11,649 nt of DNA. It comes from DAOMFB01 sp035519355. GTDB lineage: Bacteria > Acidobacteriota > Thermoanaerobaculia > UBA5066. Within the stretch, counting starts at the first letter, position 1. Every line of letters starts with the position of its first letter. Of this stretch, positions 7,530-11,649 are shown one piece after another. A program made the translations under genes and the position numbers. The notes under the pieces are model-generated. The model did not search any database. It worked only from the letters and a program-made list of their open reading frames with translations, and was not told the origin of the DNA. The stretch lies in the NCBI GenBank assembly GCA_035519355.1, contig DATIWM010000244.1, positions 1-11,649 of the forward strand. The letters run 5' to 3'.

Positions 7530-8453
7530 ATGCTACAAAGCGCCGTGCGTTTTCAGCCCGTCGAAAAGCTCACGATCGCCTTCGCGTCGCTCCTCGTCGC
7601 CACGGGCCTCCTCCTCTGGCCGCGCGTGGCCGATCACGCCTCGATCCTGAAGATCGCCATTGCCGGAATCGTTCCGGTCGCCGTCGCCCGGACCCGGATG
7701 CGATGGAAAGAGCCCGGACGGCTCCTGGCCGTAGCGCTCGACTTCCACATCGTCGTCCCGATCCTCCTCATCTTCGACAACCTCGGGCCGCTCGTCCGCG
7801 CCGTCCACCCCGTCGACCGGGACGTGTGGCTGATCGCCGCCGACCGGTACCTCCTCGGCACCGACGCGGCGCGGATCTTCGAGCGCTTTCCGTCCCCCCT
7901 GTTCGGCACCCTGCTGACCGTCTTCTATGCCCTCTACTTCTTCCACCCGATCGTTCTCGCCGCCCTCGTCTACGCGGACGACGTTCGCTCGATCGGGCGT
8001 CCCGGGCCGCGATTCCTCCGGCTCGGCTTTCTTCTCGTCCTGACCTTCTACGTCAGCTACGCGGGCTACTTCGCCGTTCCGGCCGTCGGTCCGCGCTACG
8101 CCCTCACCCACTCCTCGCCCGTGGTCCGCGGCCCCGTGGGCCAGGCGATCGACGGGGCCCTCGAAAGGGCCGAGACCAACAAAAGGGACATCTTTCCCTC
8201 CGGACATACGATGGTCGTGACGCTCGTCCTGATCGAGGCCGCGAGGCGCTCTCGGAGGACCTTCTTCGGATTCCTCTTCTTCGCCGTCCCGCTCTACGTC
8301 GCCACCGTCTACGGGCGGTACCACTACCTGGTCGACGTCCTCGCGGGCTTCGCCCTGACGCCGCCCGTGCTCTGGGCCGGAGAACGCTGGCTGCGATGGC
8401 GGGAGCCGGAGCTCTACGCGCCGGACGGCACCGGCCGGCAGACGAGCCGGTAG
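7530..8453 (+). CDS. PAP2-superfamily membrane lipid enzyme, IPC-synthase-like
   Basis: A polytopic membrane protein of 307 residues from ATG 7530, or 302 from GTG 7545; neither start has a clear ribosome site. About six hydrophobic segments are seen. The PAP2 (type 2 phosphatidic acid phosphatase) catalytic motifs are C2 PSGH at 223-226 (His226) and C3 RYHYLVD (Arg263, His265, Asp269), followed by AG. The R-x-H-x3-D form of C3 and the lack of a classical KX6RP motif resemble the Aur1/inositol-phosphorylceramide-synthase-like branch more than classical PAP2 phosphatases. Members move or remove phosphate-linked headgroups on lipids. The gene points at a ceramide-type cluster and overlaps its last gene by 40 bases tail to tail. 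Superfamily is firm; substrate is inference. Confidence 0.85.
   Translation: MLQSAVRFQPVEKLTIAFASLLVATGLLLWPRVADHASILKIAIAGIVPVAVARTRMRWKEPGRLLAVALDFHIVVPILLIFDNLGPLVRAVHPVDRDVWLIAADRYLLGTDAARIFERFPSPLFGTLLTVFYALYFFHPIVLAALVYADDVRSIGRPGPRFLRLGFLLVLTFYVSYAGYFAVPAVGPRYALTHSSPVVRGPVGQAIDGALERAETNKRDIFPSGHTMVVTLVLIEAARRSRRTFFGFLFFAVPLYVATVYGRYHYLVDVLAGFALTPPVLWAGERWLRWREPELYAPDGTGRQTSR
7531..7539 (+). promoter_or_regulatory. Possible extended -10 (TGCTACAAA) for the PAP2 gene
   Basis: On the plus strand, TG-C-TACAAA resembles an extended -10 element (TGnTATAAT, four of six matches in the hexamer) and sits 5 bases before an in-frame GTG at 7545. If used, the PAP2 mRNA would also be leaderless or nearly so, mirroring the divergent NfeD side. 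No -35 is recognisable. If the ATG at 7530 is the real start instead, this element lies inside the gene and is meaningless. Weak call. Confidence 0.25.
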
Positions 8454-9562
8454 CGCCGGTAGATCCGTCCGCCGAAGACCTCGAGCGGCTTCAGGATGTC
8501 GAGGTTGTCCTCGAGCATCCAGGAGAACTCGGCCCACTTCGTGCCGATCCGGACCCCCTCCTTCATCGCCTCGTAGTAGAGGACCGCGTCGAAGCCCCTC
8601 TTCCGGTACTCCGGGAGAACGCCGAGGGCCATCGTCCGGCACCGGTCGATCTTCCCTTTCAGAAGGAGGAACTTCAGCCACCCGAACGGAAGGAGCGATC
8701 CGCCCAGCTTGTTCAGGACGAGGTTGTAGTCCGGGATCGCGAGGTGGAAGGCGACCGGCGTCCCGTTCAGCTCCACGAAGAGGACCCAGGGCGGATAGAG
8801 GAGCGGCTTGAGCTTCCTCGCCATGGCGTCGATCTCCTCCGACGTCATCGGCACGAAGCCCCAGTTCTTCTCCCACGCCCGGTTGTAGATCTCCTTGACG
8901 ATGGCGAGGTCCTCGGCGAACCGGTCCATCCGGATCGGCCGGACGGCGAGCCCGCCTTTCTCGCGGCGCCGGACCCCCTCCGCGATCCGGCCCAGTCGGC
9001 CGAGGGCGCGGTCCGACACCGGCGCGAGGATGGCCACGAGGTCCTTTTCCTTCGCGAACCCGGCGGACGAGAAGAGATCGAGGTAGTACGCCGGGTTGTA
9101 CGTCATCATCAGGAACGGGATCCCGGGATCGCTCTCCGCGGGGACCAGCGCGCCGACCTCCTCGTTCAGCGAAGGGTTCGCCGGCCCGCGCAGCCTGTCG
9201 CAGCCCGGAAGGATCTCCCGGGCCGCGCTCTCCGCCGCGGCGAAGAGGGCTCGGGCGGCTTCCGGATCGTTCTCGCACTCGAAGAAGCCGAAGAACGCCG
9301 TCCGGTCGGCGTGAATCCGGTTGTGTTCGTCGTCGGCGATCGCCGCGATCCGTCCGACGACCCTTCCGTCGCGCCGGGCCAGGAAGAGCCGCTTCCGGGC
9401 GTGCTTCCAGAAAGGATTCTTTCCCTCGTCGAGCATCCACCGGACGTCGGATCGGAGCGGCGGCGCCCAGTCGGGGTCGCCCGCGTAGATCCGGTAGGGC
9501 AGGCCGACGAAATTCCCGAGATCGCTCCCCGTCGAGACGGGCGAGACGGCCACCGGAGCCAC
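8414..9562 (-). CDS. GNAT-fold acyltransferase-like protein, candidate bacterial ceramide synthase (bCerS)
   Basis: A 382-residue protein from GTG 9562, whose G is the last base of the preceding TAG stop; a second in-frame GTG lies at 9553. There is a GNAT-like strand pair at about 58-76 (LFLARRDGRVVGRIAAI). A conserved-looking centre follows (GPANPSLNEEVGALV at 126-140, MMTYNPAYY at 152-160). A second GNAT-like segment lies at 311-330 (MALGVLPEYRKRGFDAVLYY), resembling the acyl-CoA-binding R-x-x-G-x-G/A loop but with Asp in the last position. The Caulobacter ceramide synthase bCerS is a GNAT-type protein of comparable size, unrelated to eukaryotic ceramide synthases, that N-acylates 3-ketosphinganine. 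Position directly behind a serine palmitoyltransferase-like gene supports the same role. The fold is likely; the exact function is inferred from context. Confidence 0.72.
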   Translation of the reverse strand: MAPVAVSPVSTGSDLGNFVGLPYRIYAGDPDWAPPLRSDVRWMLDEGKNPFWKHARKRLFLARRDGRVVGRIAAIADDEHNRIHADRTAFFGFFECENDPEAARALFAAAESAAREILPGCDRLRGPANPSLNEEVGALVPAESDPGIPFLMMTYNPAYYLDLFSSAGFAKEKDLVAILAPVSDRALGRLGRIAEGVRRREKGGLAVRPIRMDRFAEDLAIVKEIYNRAWEKNWGFVPMTSEEIDAMARKLKPLLYPPWVLFVELNGTPVAFHLAIPDYNLVLNKLGGSLLPFGWLKFLLLKGKIDRCRTMALGVLPEYRKRGFDAVLYYEAMKEGVRIGTKWAEFSWMLEDNLDILKPLEVFGGRIYRRYRLVCRPVPSGA

Positions 9563-10839
9563 TACGAGAGCAGCCCCATCTCGCCGCCGACCTTCCGGAA
9601 GGCCTCGAGGGAGCGCGTGAGCTGCTCCCGCGTGTGCGTCGCCATGTACGACGTCCGGATGAGAGCCCGCCCCGGCGGGGTGGCCGGGCTGACGACCGCA
9701 TTGACGAAGACGCCCTCTTCCTGAAGGCGCATGGCCGTCTTGAACGCGTTCAGGTCCTCGCCGACGACGATGGGGATGACGGGCGTGTTGGAATGACCGC
9801 AGTCGAATCCCATCGCCCGGAGCTCGGTGAGCATGAAGCGCGTGTTCTCCCAGAGCCTCTCGCGCCGCTCGGGCTCCGCCTCGATGATGTCCACCGCGGC
9901 GAGGGCCGCGGCGACGGAGGCGGGGGGCGGCGCCGCGGTGAACATCAGCGAGCGGGCCCGGTGCTTGACGTAGCTGATCACGTCCACGTCTCCGACGACG
10001 AAGCCTCCGACGGTCGCGAGCGATTTGGAGAACGTCCCCATGATCAGGTCGACCCGGTCCTCGAGGCCGAAGTGCTCGACCGTCCCCCGCCCGTGTTTTC
10101 CGAGCACGCCGATGCCGTGCGCGTCGTCCACCATGAACCCGACGTCCCACTCCTCGCAGAGATCGACGTACTCCCGGATCGGAGCGATGTCCCCCTCCAT
10201 GGAGAAGATCCCGTCCACGACGAGGAACCGGCCCCCCTTCCGGAGGCCCAGGGCGAGGAGCCGGCGGAGGTCCGCCGGGTCGTTGTGCCGGAATTTCTTG
10301 ACGTCCGCCCCGATCGCGAGGCGCGCCCCGTCGTAGATGCAGGCGTGGTCCTGCCGGTCGAGATAGATGGTGTCGCCCTTCTGCGCCATCGTCGCGAGAA
10401 CCCCGAGGTTCACGGCGAAGCCGGTCGAGAAGGTGACGCAGGCGGGCTTTTTCATGAAGCCGGCCAGCCGCTCCTCGAGCTGAATGTGGATGTCGAGCGT
10501 GCCGTTCAGCAGCCGGCTGCCGGCGCACCCCGCCCCGTACTTCCTCACGGCCGCGATGGCGGCTTCCTTGACCTTCGGGTGGGACGTCAGGCCGAGGTAG
10601 TTGTTCGACCCCAGCATGACCATCTCCCGGCCGTTCATCATGACGACCGGATCCTGTCCCGACTCGATGGTCCGGAAGTACGGGAAGAGGCCCATCGCCT
10701 TCATCTCGTCCGGCGTCGTGTAGGCCCGGCATTTCTCGAAGATTGACCGGCCCGGACTCGGGTCCGCGGACCGAAGGGCCACCCGGGACGCTTCTACCGC
10801 TCCGGCAGCCCCCGGCCGCGCCAGACGAGATTCGGTCAT
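9562..10839 (-). CDS. spt: Serine palmitoyltransferase-like alpha-oxoamine synthase (PLP)
   Basis: A 425-residue PLP enzyme of the alpha-oxoamine synthase family, which condenses an amino acid with an acyl thioester and releases CO2. Lys272 in GTFSKSLATVGG is the Schiff-base lysine. Asp238 and His241 in MVDDAHGIGVLG bind PLP, and His165 in DHACIYDG is the probable ring-stacking histidine. The N-terminal MGLFPYFR, the LGSNNYLGLTSHPK stretch and KHRARSLMFTAAPPP look to me most like bacterial serine palmitoyltransferases, which make 3-ketosphinganine from serine and palmitoyl thioester. KBL (glycine C-acetyltransferase) and BioF are the alternatives; no threonine or biotin genes are nearby. ATG at 10839 directly follows the reductase TAG, with AGGAG 4 bases upstream. 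A 30-residue Ala/Arg-rich N-terminal extension is present. Confidence 0.85.
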   Translation of the reverse strand: MTESRLARPGAAGAVEASRVALRSADPSPGRSIFEKCRAYTTPDEMKAMGLFPYFRTIESGQDPVVMMNGREMVMLGSNNYLGLTSHPKVKEAAIAAVRKYGAGCAGSRLLNGTLDIHIQLEERLAGFMKKPACVTFSTGFAVNLGVLATMAQKGDTIYLDRQDHACIYDGARLAIGADVKKFRHNDPADLRRLLALGLRKGGRFLVVDGIFSMEGDIAPIREYVDLCEEWDVGFMVDDAHGIGVLGKHGRGTVEHFGLEDRVDLIMGTFSKSLATVGGFVVGDVDVISYVKHRARSLMFTAAPPPASVAAALAAVDIIEAEPERRERLWENTRFMLTELRAMGFDCGHSNTPVIPIVVGEDLNAFKTAMRLQEEGVFVNAVVSPATPPGRALIRTSYMATHTREQLTRSLEAFRKVGGEMGLLS

Positions 10840-11649
10840 CTAGCTCCTCTTCCCTACGGCGATGTTATCAGAGCGAATCCATCCGTTTGTCACGTACCAG
10901 TCCCACGTCCGGCGGGCCCCCGACCGGAAATCCGTCGTCACCGGCCCGCCCAGCGCGGCCTGCGCGTCCGCCGCCTCGCAGAGCCAGGCCGGCTCGAGCA
11001 TCTCGCCGGCCTTCTCGGAATCGAAGACGGACGGCCTCCGGCCGAGCCGCGAGACGGCGCCCGCGAGGACGCCCGCGAGCCTGATGACACCAGCCGGCAC
11101 CGGGACGAGCCAGGGTCTCCTCGCCGGGAGGTCGGCGAGAACCTCCGCGATCTCCCGATAGGTCAGCGCCTCGGGATGGGCGACGAAGAACGTCTCGTTC
11201 CGGCCCCCCCGGCGAAGCGCCCCGACTACGGCGGCGGCCAGGTCGGGCGCATAGACGAGCTGGACTCTCGGCGCGCCGCCCGCGAGGACCGGGACGACCC
11301 CCTTCGACGCGGCGACGAAGAGATCCCGGATCGCCGTCTCGCGGGGCCCGTAGACCGCGCACGGGCGGAGGATCGTGTACGAGAGGCCGGCCGCACGCCG
11401 GACCTCATCCTCCCCGGCGAGCTTCGACCGGCCGTAGGGGGAGACCGGCCGCCCGGGATCCGTCGTCTTCACCGGCATCCCGTCGCGGCTCGGCCCTGCG
11501 GCCGCGAGGGACGACACGAGAACGAGGTGCGCCCCGCCCGCCCGGCGCCGCGTCGCCGCCGCGACGTTCGCCGTCCCGCCGGCGTTCGCCGCGAGGTATT
11601 CCGCCTCGTTCCTCGCCGACGTCTTCCCGGCCGCGTGGACCACGGCCTC
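10840..11649 (-). CDS. NAD(P)-dependent epimerase/dehydratase-like reductase, candidate CerR (5' end outside window)
   Basis: 269 C-terminal residues of an extended short-chain dehydrogenase; the start and the GxxGxxG Rossmann motif lie beyond base 11649. Visible landmarks are AVVHAAG near the cut edge, the catalytic serine strand LVLVSSLAAAGP, and the YxxxK pair (SPYGRSK, Tyr72 and Lys76 of the visible part). RPCAVYGPRE and the LVYAPDLAAAV segment are typical of sugar epimerase-like extended SDRs. In Caulobacter the ceramide reductase CerR is annotated as this type of epimerase/dehydratase and reduces 3-oxo-ceramide to dihydroceramide. The TAG stop abuts the spt ATG, so the two genes are co-transcribed. 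Family is certain; the reductase role is inferred from the neighbours, and a sugar-modifying role remains possible. Confidence 0.8.
   Translation of the reverse strand, partial: EAVVHAAGKTSARNEAEYLAANAGGTANVAAATRRRAGGAHLVLVSSLAAAGPSRDGMPVKTTDPGRPVSPYGRSKLAGEDEVRRAAGLSYTILRPCAVYGPRETAIRDLFVAASKGVVPVLAGGAPRVQLVYAPDLAAAVVGALRRGGRNETFFVAHPEALTYREIAEVLADLPARRPWLVPVPAGVIRLAGVLAGAVSRLGRRPSVFDSEKAGEMLEPAWLCEAADAQAALGGPVTTDFRSGARRTWDWYVTNGWIRSDNIAVGKRS

Noticed and set aside
9562..10839. Annotating the PLP enzyme as biotin synthesis BioF or threonine catabolism Kbl
   Set aside because: All share the fold, but the spt-like N-terminal and KHRARSLMF segments and the flanking GNAT and reductase genes favour serine palmitoyltransferase.

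Overview
The window looks like chromosomal DNA from a very GC-rich, diderm (Gram-negative-type) bacterium. Evidence for an outer membrane is an apolipoprotein N-acyltransferase (lnt), a SPOR-domain membrane protein and a ceramide-type lipid locus. There are no phage genes, insertion sequences, tRNAs, rRNAs or CRISPR arrays. I cannot fix the phylum from sequence alone; Acidobacteriota or a myxobacterial/deltaproteobacterial-type lineage are plausible guesses. Starts are a mix of ATG and GTG. The stop codons seen are TGA (seven genes) and TAG (five genes), with no TAA.

Layout. (1) 1-440, plus strand: C-terminal part of a TPR-repeat protein. It converges on (2) 450-7496, a tightly packed minus-strand run of seven genes. 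In transcription order these are an NfeD-type membrane serine protease, a slipin (SPFH protein), a SPOR-domain protein, lipA, lnt, prfB and a NudL-type Nudix hydrolase. Four of the six junctions are 4-base stop/start overlaps, and the other two gaps are 7 and 41 bases, so this looks like one operon. prfB is split by the classic CUU-UGA-C programmed +1 frameshift. (3) 7497-7544 is a tiny divergent intergenic region with a perfect TATAAT placed so that NfeD mRNA could be leaderless. (4) 7545-8453, plus strand: an integral-membrane PAP2-superfamily lipid enzyme with inositol-phosphorylceramide-synthase-like motifs, converging with and overlapping (5) 8414-11649. This is a minus-strand set of three abutting genes: an NAD(P)-dependent epimerase/dehydratase-like reductase (5' end outside the window), a serine palmitoyltransferase-like enzyme, and a GNAT-fold acyltransferase-like protein.

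Main interpretation. Group 5 matches in kind the bacterial ceramide pathway worked out in Caulobacter: Spt makes 3-ketosphinganine, the GNAT-like bCerS N-acylates it, and the epimerase-like CerR reduces the 3-oxo-ceramide. The gene next door encodes a PAP2/IPC-synthase-like protein that could add or process a phospho-headgroup, so the region may be a compact sphingolipid module. The single-gene family calls are firm, while the pathway and the PAP2 role are inference.
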